DNA from: Paraburkholderia sp. BL25I1N1
Lineage (GTDB): Bacteria > Pseudomonadota > Gammaproteobacteria > Burkholderiales > Burkholderiaceae
NCBI RefSeq assembly: GCF_003002025.1
Contig: NZ_PVZB01000014.1
Coordinates: 124,001-188,000 of the forward strand
DNA: 64,000 bases
Direction of reading: 5' to 3'
Shown: positions 34,758 to 43,086 of the stretch, in pieces
Layout of the letters: each line of letters starts with the position of its first letter
How positions within the stretch are numbered: the first letter of the stretch is position 1
Program-made: the position numbers and the translations under genes
The notes under the pieces: generated by a model
What the model saw: only the letters and a program-made list of their open reading frames with translations
Database searches by the model: none
Told to the model about the DNA's origin: nothing

Positions 34758-34962
34758 ACCGTAGGTTGTTTTCGAGTAACGCGAATTCTACCACCAAAAG
34801 TTTCGCGTTGAAGGGTAAATCATCAAATTTCGTCCGCGTGAGCGCGTGACGATGACATTCGCGTGATGCCAGCAAGAATTTCCGAAGTGCATACACTTTT
34901 CACCCCACTTCACACGAATCCGCCCCCCAAAGCGCCGAAACCCTTGTAAAATTGCGTGCTCT
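34758..34962. other. Right end of island, upstream of tRNA-Gly
   Basis: About 205 bases without a gene. It probably contains both the promoter of the ImmA pair and that of tRNA-Gly (TTGTAAAAT about 10 bases before GCTCTGCGGG). The sequence is A/T-enriched in its middle. GAAACCC at 34938-34944 is shared with the truncated copy at 26410. Confidence 0.45.
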
Positions 34963-35036
34963 GCGGGCGTCGTATAATGGTAATACCCTAGCTTCCCAAG
35001 CTAGAGCCGTGGGTTCGATTCCCATCGCCCGCTCCA
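34963..35036 (+). tRNA. tRNA-Gly(CCC)
   Basis: A 74-base cloverleaf: acceptor GCGGGCG (34963-34969) pairs with CGCCCGC (35026-35032), discriminator T and encoded CCA at 35034-35036. The anticodon arm CTAGC-TTCCCAA-GCTAG gives CCC, and the T arm has GGTTCGATTCC. This copy is intact and right of the island; its 5' half is duplicated at 26435-26474. Confidence 0.95.
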
Positions 35037-35688
35037 GATTCTTTCTAGTCGGCTCGTGAGCAACCGTGCAGATTCGCGAAGGGATCTGACTCTACCGCTC
35101 TTCTCATCCCTACCCGAAAAAAGCTTTTCCTGATCGTCGAATCCGGCAATGCATCCGCTTGCGCAAATCGGCCGAGAAGAGTCTTGAGTAGCTACGTCGC
35201 CGCAAAAGGCATCTCATCGCGAAGCGCGAATCACCGGTAGTGGGAGGGGCAGTAAGACTATGGGCGACGATGCGCATACTTGCTGATGATCATTACTCGG
35301 TCAGATAATCGCCCGAAGAAATAGCTTACAAAAAGATTAGATCACCTGTGCAGATGCCCGCGTTATTGGAATGTAATATTCCCCCTCACATCCCTACTCC
35401 CGCCATCTCCGGTCAGTCTGGACGCGCCCTTTTGGGTTGTGCTACCTTACGCGCACTTGCAACGCCCGCTCCACTTTCCTGCTGACACCTTCAGCAGAAT
35501 CCAGCACGAGCCGCCTCCATGAAGGCGGCTTTTTTGTCATAGCGGCGGCCTGGCGCAGCGACCCGTCAACCTCGCGCTCACTCGCCGTGCCGGTCGGACT
35601 CGCGCCTCATACCGCGCAAGCTCGGACAGGCACCGTGCAGCACGCCGGGCGCGCCGCGAAGCCCTTTACCCTTGTAGCAGCATCGACA
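35037..35688. other. Intergenic stretch between tRNA-Gly and trmB
   Basis: No gene is seen. CGCCCGCTCCA at 35463-35473 is identical to the last 11 bases of tRNA-Gly (35026-35036) and is followed 36 bases later by a good terminator (35509-35535), which may be the tail of the tRNA that was displaced by the island. The trmB frame is open upstream of 35689 as well, but those codons lie over the terminator, so it is noncoding. Confidence 0.5.
35509..35535 (+). terminator. Rho-independent terminator
   Basis: Eight-bp stem AGCCGCCT (35509-35516) / AGGCGGCT (35523-35530), six-base loop and five T residues. Confidence 0.88.
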
Positions 35689-36471
35689 ATGATCCACGAT
35701 CCAAACGACGCCGGCCCGCCGGACGACCTCCCGACGCCCTCCAGCGAAACCGGACACCAACCGAACGCCGACGACAACGCGCCGCAAGAAGCGCTGCATC
35801 GGCGCCGCATCCGCAGCTTCGTCACGCGCGCCGGCCGCGTCTCGACCGGCCAGCGCCGCGCCATGGACGAACTCGGCCCGCGCTTCGTGGTGCCCTTCGC
35901 GCCGCAGCAGCCTGACTGGAACGCCGTATTCGGCCGCGAGGCGCCACGCGTGCTGGAAATCGGCTTCGGCATGGGGGCGACCACCGCCGAAATCGCCTCA
36001 CACCGTCCCGGCGACGATTTTCTCGGCGTCGAAGTACACGAGCCGGGCGTCGGCGCGCTGCTGAAATTGATGGGTGAACAGAACCTGTCCAACATCCGCA
36101 TCGTTCAGCACGACGCGGTCGAGGTACTCGAACAGATGATCGCGCCGGCCAGCCTCGACGGCGTGCACATCTTCTTTCCGGACCCGTGGCACAAGGCGCG
36201 CCACCACAAGCGCCGGCTGATCCAGCCGAAGTTTGTCGCACTGTTGGCATCGCGCCTGAAGCCCGGCGCGTATCTGCATTGCGCGACGGACTGGCAGAAC
36301 TACGCCGAACAGATGCTCGAAGTACTGAGCGCCGATCCGGCGCTGGAAAATACCGCCGGCAGCTATGCGCCGCGTCCGGAGTACCGTCCGGTGACGAAGT
36401 TCGAGCGCCGCGGCTTGCGGCTCGGACATGGCGTGTGGGATCTCGTCTTCCGCAAACGCGGCGTTGCATAA
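35689..36471 (+). CDS. trmB: tRNA (guanine-N7-)-methyltransferase
   Basis: Methylates N7 of G46 in the variable loop of tRNAs, using S-adenosylmethionine. The 260-residue protein has a disordered N-terminus of about 50 residues (Pro/Asp-rich), then the Rossmann-like core: VLEIGFGMGATTAEIA is the SAM site, DDFLGVEVHEPGVGALL follows, and VHIFFPDPWHKARHHKRRL is the catalytic-loop signature. The end GVWDLVFRK is usual. The start ATG at 35689 is used because the longer frame covers a terminator. Confidence 0.95.
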   Translation: MIHDPNDAGPPDDLPTPSSETGHQPNADDNAPQEALHRRRIRSFVTRAGRVSTGQRRAMDELGPRFVVPFAPQQPDWNAVFGREAPRVLEIGFGMGATTAEIASHRPGDDFLGVEVHEPGVGALLKLMGEQNLSNIRIVQHDAVEVLEQMIAPASLDGVHIFFPDPWHKARHHKRRLIQPKFVALLASRLKPGAYLHCATDWQNYAEQMLEVLSADPALENTAGSYAPRPEYRPVTKFERRGLRLGHGVWDLVFRKRGVA

Positions 36472-36498
36472 ACGCGCAGCACGATTCGGCACGCAACG

Positions 36499-36524
36499 AA
36501 AAAGGTCCGCAACGCGGACCTTTT
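36499..36524. terminator. Rho-independent terminator
   Basis: AAAAGGTCCGC / GCGGACCTTTT with a three-base loop; separates convergent trmB (plus) and uppP (minus). Confidence 0.88.
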
Positions 36525-36551
36525 CTCATAGCTGAAGCAAAAAGCAAGCGC

Positions 36552-37388
36552 TCAATCCGTCCAGCTCAACGCGCCGCTGTAGCCGACCAGCAGGATCAGC
36601 AGTCCGAAGCCGATGCGATACCACGCAAACGCGGTGAAATCGTGCGCGGCGATGTAGCGCAACAGCCAGCGCACGCAGGCAAAAGCACTGACGAACGCGG
36701 CCACGAACCCGATCGCGAAGGTGCCGAGCGCATCGACGGAAAGGAGGTGCCAGTCCTTGTATAGCTCGTAAGCGGTCGCGCCGAAGATGATCGGAATCGC
36801 GAGGAAGAACGAAAACTCCGTGGCAACGCGCCGATCGAGGCCGAACAGCATCCCGCCGATGATCGTCGAGCCCGAGCGCGACATGCCCGGAATCAGCGCG
36901 AAACATTGTGCGAGGCCGACTTTCAGCGCGTCCAGCGCGCTCAGGTCGTCCACGTTTTGCACGCGCGCTTCCCTCTCGCCTTGCGCGCGCTGACGCGCCT
37001 CTGCCCACAGGATCACGACGCCGCCCGCCACCAGTGCGAACGCGACCGGCACGGGCGAGAACAACGCCGCCTTGATGGATTTCTCGAACAGCAAGCCGAG
37101 CACGATCGCCGGAATCGTGGCGATGATCACATTCAGCGTGAAGCGGCGCGCATCCGGCCGGCTCGGCAAACCGGACACCACACTGCCGATGCGGCGGCGA
37201 AATTCCCAGCACACGGCGAGAATCGCGCCGAGCTGGATCACGACGTCGAAGGTTTTCGCGTGCTCATCGGTAAAGTTCAGCAGGCTGCCCGCGACGATCA
37301 AATGCCCGGTGCTCGACACGGGCAAAAACTCCGTCAATCCCTCGACGACGCCCAGAATCAGCGCCTTGCAAGCCAATAGCCAGTCCAT
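36552..37388 (-). CDS. uppP: Undecaprenyl-diphosphatase
   Basis: Dephosphorylates undecaprenyl diphosphate so that the lipid carrier for peptidoglycan and other polymers is recycled; also linked to bacitracin resistance. The 278-residue inner-membrane protein shows the EGLTEFLPVSSTGHLIVAG segment and PGMSRSGSTIIGGMLFGL, the two motifs in the active site. About seven or eight hydrophobic segments are evident. The start at 37388 gives MDWLLACKALILGVVEGLTE, the family start. Confidence 0.96.
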   Translation of the reverse strand: MDWLLACKALILGVVEGLTEFLPVSSTGHLIVAGSLLNFTDEHAKTFDVVIQLGAILAVCWEFRRRIGSVVSGLPSRPDARRFTLNVIIATIPAIVLGLLFEKSIKAALFSPVPVAFALVAGGVVILWAEARQRAQGEREARVQNVDDLSALDALKVGLAQCFALIPGMSRSGSTIIGGMLFGLDRRVATEFSFFLAIPIIFGATAYELYKDWHLLSVDALGTFAIGFVAAFVSAFACVRWLLRYIAAHDFTAFAWYRIGFGLLILLVGYSGALSWTD

Positions 37389-37469
37389 CCGTGCCCCTAA
37401 TCGCTGTAGTCAGTCGGAACGAACAGGGCCGGCACGGAAAGCGCGCGGCCCTGCCGGCCGCGCGCCGCG

Positions 37470-38063
37470 TCATTTTTCGACGATCTGCACGCGTATGCCG
37501 TTTGTAAGGATGGTGATTGTACCGGGTTCGTAATTCACTCCGGCAAATTGCAGTTGTTCGGGCTTAAAGGTGTAGATCGGATAGTTGGTCAGCAACTGCG
37601 TGGCGAGCACCGCCGCGGCCGCATTGATCTGCTGGGTATAGGCCTGCGCCTGCCCGCTCACGCTGACGTTATCGACGTTCGGCGACTTGAGCACGACCGA
37701 TTTGCTGGCGGCGTCGTAGGCCAGTTCGCTCGACAGCGTGAACACGCCGTCGACCGGCTGCGGCATGAAGGGACTCACGAGACGCGCATCGAGCTTCACT
37801 GAGACGCGGTTCGCGTCGGGCAGCAAGCCGACCACCGGGTGGGTCAGCGCGACATCGAACACCTGCGAAACCGTGCGCTGATAGGGGAATTTACGCTGCA
37901 CCGCGTCCTGCACCTGCTGCTGCGAGAACGTGTAATGCGACGGAATGAACGGAAAAGTCGAGGTTGCGCAGGCCGAGAGCGAAACGGTGATGCCGAGCGC
38001 GCTGCAGCCTGTCAGCGCGGCAAGCAGAAAGCGGCGCCGGGCCGGCGCGGCGGGTCGAGTCAT
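37470..38063 (-). CDS. DUF1439 lipoprotein
   Basis: A 197-residue probable lipoprotein: the RRRFLLAALTGCSALGI start is a basic Tat/Sec-like signal, with SLSACATS as lipobox (cysteine about residue 32). The mature part has the DUF1439 outline, FIPSHYTFSQQQVQDAVQRK then PVVGLLPDANRVSVKLDARL, and closes in QFAGVNYEPGTITI. Such periplasmic proteins resemble lipid-binding folds; function unknown. Located 81 bases after uppP in the same direction. Confidence 0.82.
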   Translation of the reverse strand: MTRPAAPARRRFLLAALTGCSALGITVSLSACATSTFPFIPSHYTFSQQQVQDAVQRKFPYQRTVSQVFDVALTHPVVGLLPDANRVSVKLDARLVSPFMPQPVDGVFTLSSELAYDAASKSVVLKSPNVDNVSVSGQAQAYTQQINAAAAVLATQLLTNYPIYTFKPEQLQFAGVNYEPGTITILTNGIRVQIVEK

Positions 38064-38169
38064 GCGAAATCTCCTGTGGAAACCTGTTCTGGCATGCGAT
38101 TACGGTGTTCGTTTTCGGCTGGTGGTTTGCCGTTTGCAGTTTGCTGTTCGCGGCGATCGCTTGCGCGCA

Positions 38170-38505
38170 TTAGCGCTGAGCCACCGGTTGCGCGTTCGGT
38201 TGAGTCTGCATCTCCAGTTGCGTGAGCCACGCGAGCGCCTCGCCGCGATTCGTGCCGCACATTTCAAGCTGCGGCTGCAGACCTGAACAGCACGCCGGCC
38301 GTTCAGGCTGACCGAAGATCGCGCAGCGCAGATCGTCGCCGAGTTGCGCGCAGCGTACGCCCGCCGGCTTGCCATTCGGCATACCCGGAATCGGACTCGA
38401 AATCGACGGCGCAATACAGCACGCGCCGCAATCAGGGCGGCACGCGTGACCCGCCGCGTGGAACGGGGGCTCGCGCTTCACGGCGCTGTTCGACACATCA
38501 CTCAC
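38170..38505 (-). CDS. YkgJ family cysteine cluster protein
   Basis: A 111-residue protein with a zinc or iron-sulfur-like cysteine cluster: CRPDCGACCIAPSISSP and later GVRCAQLGDDLRCAIFGQPE with ERPACCSGL. The C-x(3)-C-x(2)-C-C pattern and G-x-R-C-x-x-L-x(5)-C are characteristic of the YkgJ/UPF0153 family. The GTG at 38505 is taken as the start because AGGA lies ahead of it; longer frames upstream run into hemN's leader. Role unknown. Confidence 0.8.
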   Translation of the reverse strand: MSDVSNSAVKREPPFHAAGHACRPDCGACCIAPSISSPIPGMPNGKPAGVRCAQLGDDLRCAIFGQPERPACCSGLQPQLEMCGTNRGEALAWLTQLEMQTQPNAQPVAQR

Positions 38506-38729
38506 GACATTTTTCCTGAACCTGAAAACGGGCCATGCACTATCAGACCCGCATTGTGCCATCGCATTCCGTGCGACCTTTTTACGCAATCGGGCGAATG
38601 GTCACTCGCGTAAACTCGAAAGATCTTAAAGGCCATGCGCAAGAGGCGTCTGCGCGGATCGATCCGGTCGCGCGAATCGCGGCGGTCCGCCTCTTACTCG
38701 ATGGCCGCCTGCCAGCCATCGAGTCCCTC

Positions 38730-40112
38730 ATGTCCATCGCCAGTACGCTGTTTCGCCCTGACCTGCTCGCCAAATACAGCGCGAACGGCCCACGGTATAC
38801 GTCCTATCCGACCGCCCTGCAGTTCCGCGACGACTTCGATCCCACCGACTATTTACGCGCCGCCGACCCGGGCGCGTCGTCCACGGATCTCTCGTTGTAC
38901 TTCCACATTCCGTTTTGCGACACCGTGTGTTTCTACTGCGGCTGCAACAAGGTCGCCACCAAAAATCGCGCCCACGCGCGCCCGTACCTCGATCGGTTGA
39001 AGCGCGAAATGGCGTTGCAGGCCGCCTGCTTCGACACGCGGCGTCCGGTATCGCAATTGCATTGGGGCGGCGGCACGCCGACCTTCCTGTCGCACGAGGA
39101 AACGGCCGAACTGATGGCCGCCACGCGCGAGCACTTCGCGCTGCTGCCCGACGCCGACGCCGAGTATTCGATCGAAGTCGATCCGCGTGAAGCATCGCCC
39201 GATACGATCGCGCATCTGCGCAAGCTGGGTTTCAACCGGCTGAGCCTCGGCGTGCAAGACTTCGATCCGGTCGTGCAGCAGGCGATCAACCGCATTCACC
39301 CGCTCGAGATGACCGCCTCGGTGATGCAGGCCGCGCGCGCCACGGGCTTTCACTCGATCGGCGTCGATCTGATTTACGGACTGCCGCATCAGACGGTCGA
39401 GAGCTTCGGCCGCACGCTCGACACGATGCTCGCGCTTGCGCCCGATCGCCTCTCGGTCTTCGCCTATGCGCACATGCCGCAACTCTTCAAGATGCAACGC
39501 CAGATGGACCCCGCCACGCTGCCTTCATCCGACGTGAGACTCGCGATCCTGCAGCATGTGGTCGAACGTCTGACAGGTGCGGGCTATGTGTACATCGGCA
39601 TGGATCACTTCGCGCTGCCCACCGACGAGCTCGCGCGCGCGCAAGCGCAGCGCACCTTGCATCGCAATTTTCAGGGCTACAGCACGCGGGCGGAATGCGA
39701 TCTGATCGGCTTCGGCGCATCGTCCATCGGCAAGGTCGGGGACGTGTACGCGCAGAACGTCAAGGATCTGCCGGGCTATGCCGCGGCGATCGATGCGGGC
39801 ACACTCGCCATCGCACGCGGCGTGCGCCTCACCGCCGACGACCGTCTGCGCCGCGACGTGATCACGCAACTGATGTGCAACCTGGAATTGCGCTTCGACG
39901 AATTCGAAGCGGCGTATGGCATCCGCTTCGCCGGGACATTCGAGCCGGAGTTAAAGCGCTTGCGCGGCTTCGAGCAGGACGGTCTGGTGTCGCTTGATGC
40001 TGGCAAGCTCGAAGTGCGGATGGCCGGCCGCATGCTCGTGCGCAACATCGCGATGGTGTTCGACCGCTATCTCGGCCAGCAGACACTCGAGCGATTTTCC
40101 CGCACGGTTTGA
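38730..40112 (+). CDS. hemN: Oxygen-independent coproporphyrinogen III oxidase
   Basis: Converts coproporphyrinogen III to protoporphyrinogen IX without oxygen, a radical-SAM enzyme. The 460-residue protein has the SAM/4Fe-4S motif C-D-T-V-C-F-Y-C-G-C at residues 63-72, preceded by LYFHIPF. Further markers are HWGGGTPTFLSHEE, LGVQDFDPVVQQAINRIHP and IGVDLIYGLPHQT. The start at ATG 38730 (MSIASTLFRPDLLAKYSANG) is standard; upstream frame has no signal. HemN-type genes are often FNR-controlled, but I did not find a clear FNR box here. A haem gene, hemL, is also in this window. Confidence 0.96.
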   Translation: MSIASTLFRPDLLAKYSANGPRYTSYPTALQFRDDFDPTDYLRAADPGASSTDLSLYFHIPFCDTVCFYCGCNKVATKNRAHARPYLDRLKREMALQAACFDTRRPVSQLHWGGGTPTFLSHEETAELMAATREHFALLPDADAEYSIEVDPREASPDTIAHLRKLGFNRLSLGVQDFDPVVQQAINRIHPLEMTASVMQAARATGFHSIGVDLIYGLPHQTVESFGRTLDTMLALAPDRLSVFAYAHMPQLFKMQRQMDPATLPSSDVRLAILQHVVERLTGAGYVYIGMDHFALPTDELARAQAQRTLHRNFQGYSTRAECDLIGFGASSIGKVGDVYAQNVKDLPGYAAAIDAGTLAIARGVRLTADDRLRRDVITQLMCNLELRFDEFEAAYGIRFAGTFEPELKRLRGFEQDGLVSLDAGKLEVRMAGRMLVRNIAMVFDRYLGQQTLERFSRTV

Positions 40113-40218
40113 AGGCCTTGCAGCGGAAGAAGGCAACTGGCTTGCCCGGCGCCGAATTTTCGGCCATAATCTGCGTCTTCGCCGCGCGCCAGCTTCTGAC
40201 GCGTACGCTGCAAGACCT

Positions 40219-40303
40219 GCCCAGGTGGTGAAATTGGTAGACGCAGGGGACTCAAAATCCCCCGCCGCAAGGCGTGCCGGTTCGATTCCGGCCCTGGGCA
40301 CCA
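40219..40303 (+). tRNA. tRNA-Leu(CAA)
   Basis: An 85-base type II tRNA. Acceptor GCCCAGG (40219-40225) pairs with CCTGGGC (40293-40299), followed by A and CCA. The anticodon stem GGGGA/TCCCC and loop CTCAAAA give CAA; the long variable arm and the GGTTCGATTCC T arm are present. Confidence 0.95.
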
Positions 40304-40339
40304 AAGAATTCGAAACGCCGCTGTTTCAGTATTTCCTCG

Positions 40340-40371
40340 AACCCCGCCAGCACATGCTGCTCGCGGGGTTT
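40340..40371 (+). terminator. Rho-independent terminator
   Basis: AACCCCGC and GCGGGGTT pair, with an inner CAGCA/TGCTG, and a T follows; likely terminates tRNA-Leu transcription. Confidence 0.75.
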
Positions 40372-40453
40372 GTCGTTTCTGGCCGGTCTGAAAACCTCAG
40401 GGAATTCAAACGGCGTGAGCGCGAACTTCGCCCCTCACGCCCTTCGAGACGCC

Positions 40454-41839
40454 TTACCGCCCCACCACCCGCGCCCCACCCTGCACAGCCGCGCGCCGGC
40501 GCTTGAACACATATCCGGCCCACATCACCACCAGCCACGCCGGCACCAGCCACACGGACACCGACAAGCCCGGCGTCATCGCCAGAATTACGAGGATCAG
40601 CGCCATGAACGCGAGGCAGATCCAGTTGCTGACCGGGAACCAGAACGACTTGAACACGAGTGTCTCGCCGGCAGCAACCATTGCCTTGCGCGACTTGAGA
40701 TGCGTCAGGCTGATCAGCGCCCAGTTCAGCACGAGCGCGGCGACCACCAGCGCCATCAGCAGGCCGAGCGCCTCGGCGGGAATCAGATAGTTGACGATCA
40801 CGCACGTGAACGTGGCGAGCGCCGACAACCCGATCGCCATATACGGCACGCCGCGCCGGTCGACCTTCATCAGCGCGCGCGGCGCATTGCCCTGCTCCGC
40901 GAGGCCGTACAGCATGCGGCTATTCGCATACACGCCGCTGTTGTACACCGACAGCGCGGCAGTCAACACCACCACGTTGAGGACGTTCGCGGTCAGCGTC
41001 GAACCGATCTGCGAGAAGATCATCACGAACGGACTGCCGCCCGCCGCTACTTCATTCCACGGATACAACGACAGCAATATCGCCAGCGAGCAGATGTAGA
41101 AAATCAGGATCCGGTAGATCACCTGATTCACGGCCTTCGGAATGCTCTTCTGCGGCTGGTCGGCTTCCGCCGCCGTAATGCCGATCAGTTCCAGCCCGCC
41201 GAACGAAAACATGATGACCGCGAGCATCATGAACAGGCCATGAAAGCCGTGCGGGAAAAAGCCGCCGTGAGCCCAAAGGTTGGTGATCGAGGCTTGCGGA
41301 CCACCATGGCCGCTGATCAGCAGATAGCCGCCGAACACGATCATGCCGATCACCGCCACGACCTTGATGATCGCGAACCAGAACTCGGTTTCACCGTAGG
41401 CTTTGACGTTGGCGAGATTGATCGCGTTGATCAAAGCGAAACACACCAGCGCCGACACCCACGTCGGCACGCCCGGCCACCAGTAGTGAACGTAAGTGCC
41501 GACGGCGGTCAGCTCGGCCATGCTGACGAGCACATAAAGCACCCAGTAGTTCCAGCCGGACAGAAAGCCGGGAAAGTCGCCCCAATACTTGTACGCGAAG
41601 TGGCTGAACGAACCCGCCACCGGCTCCTGCGCCACCATTTCGCCCAATTGCCGCATGATCATGAAGGCGATGATGCCGCCGATCGCGTAGCCGAGAATCA
41701 TCGACGGGCCGGCTGCCTGCAACACGCTGGCGGAGCCGAGAAACAGGCCGGTGCCGATCGCACCGCCCAGCGCGATGAGCTGGATATGGCGATTCTTGAG
41801 CCCGCGCTTCAGGCCGTCTTGCTGCTGTGCACTATTCAA
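40454..41839 (-). CDS. Amino acid permease, APC superfamily
   Basis: An approximately 461-residue inner-membrane transporter with about 12 hydrophobic segments. It has LKRGLKNRHIQLIALGGAIG then TGLFLGSASVLQAAGPSMIL, the first-helix motif of the AAT family (AroP, PheP, ProY, GabP), plus FGGLELIGITAAEADQPQKS. It imports amino acids by proton symport; the substrate is not clear, perhaps aromatic or proline/GABA. The N-terminus is uncertain: the frame is open to 41980 but contains only a far ATG; TTG at 41839 (LNSAQQQDGLKRG) is chosen because homologues start there. Confidence 0.85.
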   Translation of the reverse strand: MNSAQQQDGLKRGLKNRHIQLIALGGAIGTGLFLGSASVLQAAGPSMILGYAIGGIIAFMIMRQLGEMVAQEPVAGSFSHFAYKYWGDFPGFLSGWNYWVLYVLVSMAELTAVGTYVHYWWPGVPTWVSALVCFALINAINLANVKAYGETEFWFAIIKVVAVIGMIVFGGYLLISGHGGPQASITNLWAHGGFFPHGFHGLFMMLAVIMFSFGGLELIGITAAEADQPQKSIPKAVNQVIYRILIFYICSLAILLSLYPWNEVAAGGSPFVMIFSQIGSTLTANVLNVVVLTAALSVYNSGVYANSRMLYGLAEQGNAPRALMKVDRRGVPYMAIGLSALATFTCVIVNYLIPAEALGLLMALVVAALVLNWALISLTHLKSRKAMVAAGETLVFKSFWFPVSNWICLAFMALILVILAMTPGLSVSVWLVPAWLVVMWAGYVFKRRRAAVQGGARVVGR

Positions 41840-42053
41840 CGTTGCGCCCCAGTGTATGGATATCGATCGCCCGGACGGACTTATGGCCCGGCCCGGCAGA
41901 ACCTGAAATTTTACCGTGGCCGATATTAGCGAAATACTGGGAGCAACCCGCGTTTCGTTCTGCGCCGCACTTAACGGCAAGGATAGTGATTGTCACTGGC
42001 GCAGGGCTTCTGTATGTTGCCCTAGTCGAGCTGTCAGCCTCCGGAGATTCAAC

Positions 42054-43022
42054 ATGTCGCCCAAACATCTGCTTTGCGCCGCTGCTTTGTGTCTCTGCTT
42101 CACGGGGGTCGCCGCGCTCGCCCAGACCGCCGTGCCCAACGCGGCGCCGGCACCCGCCGCGCCCACCATGGCACCGGGCATGGCGCCCGCGGCCGAGCCG
42201 GTCGACGAACCGCCCACGGAGGCAAGCGCGCCCGAAGCGCCGGCGCCCATAGCGCCTGCCATGGCGCCCGCCGCACCACCCTCCAAAGTTGGCGCCGCGC
42301 CGCCTCCCGCCGCGCCCATGACGGGCCCGGTCCGCAACGTCGTGCTGGTACATGGCGCGTTCGTCGACGGCTCCAGTTGGAACGGCGTGGTCGCGAAATT
42401 GCAGCAGAAGGGCTATCACGTGAGTTCGGTGCAAAATCCGCTCACCTCCCTCGCCGACGATGTCGCCGCGACCCGCCGCGTCCTCGCGCGTCAGAATGGC
42501 CCGACCATTCTGGTGGGACATTCGTGGGGCGGCGTCGTGATCACCGAAGCAGGTGCGAACGCGCCGAACGTCGCCGGTCTCGTCTATGTCGCCGCCATTG
42601 CGCCGGATCTGCACGAGTCGACCATGGATCTGTTGAAGCGCGCCGCACCGGCGCCCGCGGGCGAGGGCATCATGAAGGATTCGAGCGGCTTCCTCTGGCT
42701 CGATCGCACGAAATATCACGCCGACTTCGCCGCGGATGTTCCCGCGAATCTGACCCGCGTGCTGGCCACCGCACAGGTGCCGATCGCCGCGAGCGCCTTC
42801 AATGAGACAGTCAGCCAGGTCGCGTGGAAGGAAAAACCGTCGTGGTATGTGCTCACGACACGCGATCGCGCGGTGTCGCCGGAAGTGGAAAAATTTATGG
42901 CCGATCGGATGGGCGCCAAGATCGTGCCGATGGCATCGAGCCACCTGGCACCGGTGTCGCACGCGGGCGCGATCGCCGACGTGATAGATCGCGCGGCGCG
43001 TGAATTGAGCCGGCAGCAGTAG
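42054..43022 (+). CDS. Secreted alpha/beta-hydrolase
   Basis: A 322-residue protein. A signal peptide (SPKHLLCAAALCLCFTGVAA) precedes a 60-residue Ala/Pro-rich, low-complexity linker with repeats of A-P-A-x-P-M. The hydrolase domain (about 95-322) has NVVLVHGAFVDGSSWNGVVA as oxyanion loop, the nucleophile elbow GHSWGGVVITEAGA (Ser in G-x-S-x-G), and a catalytic-His stretch MASSHLAPVSHAG. These are esterase-like traits; substrate unknown. The CCGGAG site precedes ATG 42054. It is divergent from the permease. Confidence 0.87.
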   Translation: MSPKHLLCAAALCLCFTGVAALAQTAVPNAAPAPAAPTMAPGMAPAAEPVDEPPTEASAPEAPAPIAPAMAPAAPPSKVGAAPPPAAPMTGPVRNVVLVHGAFVDGSSWNGVVAKLQQKGYHVSSVQNPLTSLADDVAATRRVLARQNGPTILVGHSWGGVVITEAGANAPNVAGLVYVAAIAPDLHESTMDLLKRAAPAPAGEGIMKDSSGFLWLDRTKYHADFAADVPANLTRVLATAQVPIAASAFNETVSQVAWKEKPSWYVLTTRDRAVSPEVEKFMADRMGAKIVPMASSHLAPVSHAGAIADVIDRAARELSRQQ

Positions 43023-43086
43023 TCCGGTTCAGGCGTATGCGTGAAGGCGATCGCGCATACGCCGGTCAAAACAAACCCACTCCAAC

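Larger units (their letters stand above)
26430..35036. mobile_element. tRNA-Gly genomic island with defence genes
   Basis: A 45-bp sequence comprising the 5' half of tRNA-Gly(CCC) from the start to the anticodon stem occurs at 26430-26474 (truncated copy) and at 34958-35002 (inside the intact tRNA), with a mismatch at one position. The DNA between them has lower GC than its surroundings and carries only accessory genes: a retron, an unknown protein, a trypsin-like protease, a nuclease-like protein and an XRE-ImmA pair. This is the classic signature of an island integrated at a tRNA. No integrase or transposase was found inside, so the element is decayed or moved by an enzyme encoded elsewhere. 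Confidence 0.75.
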
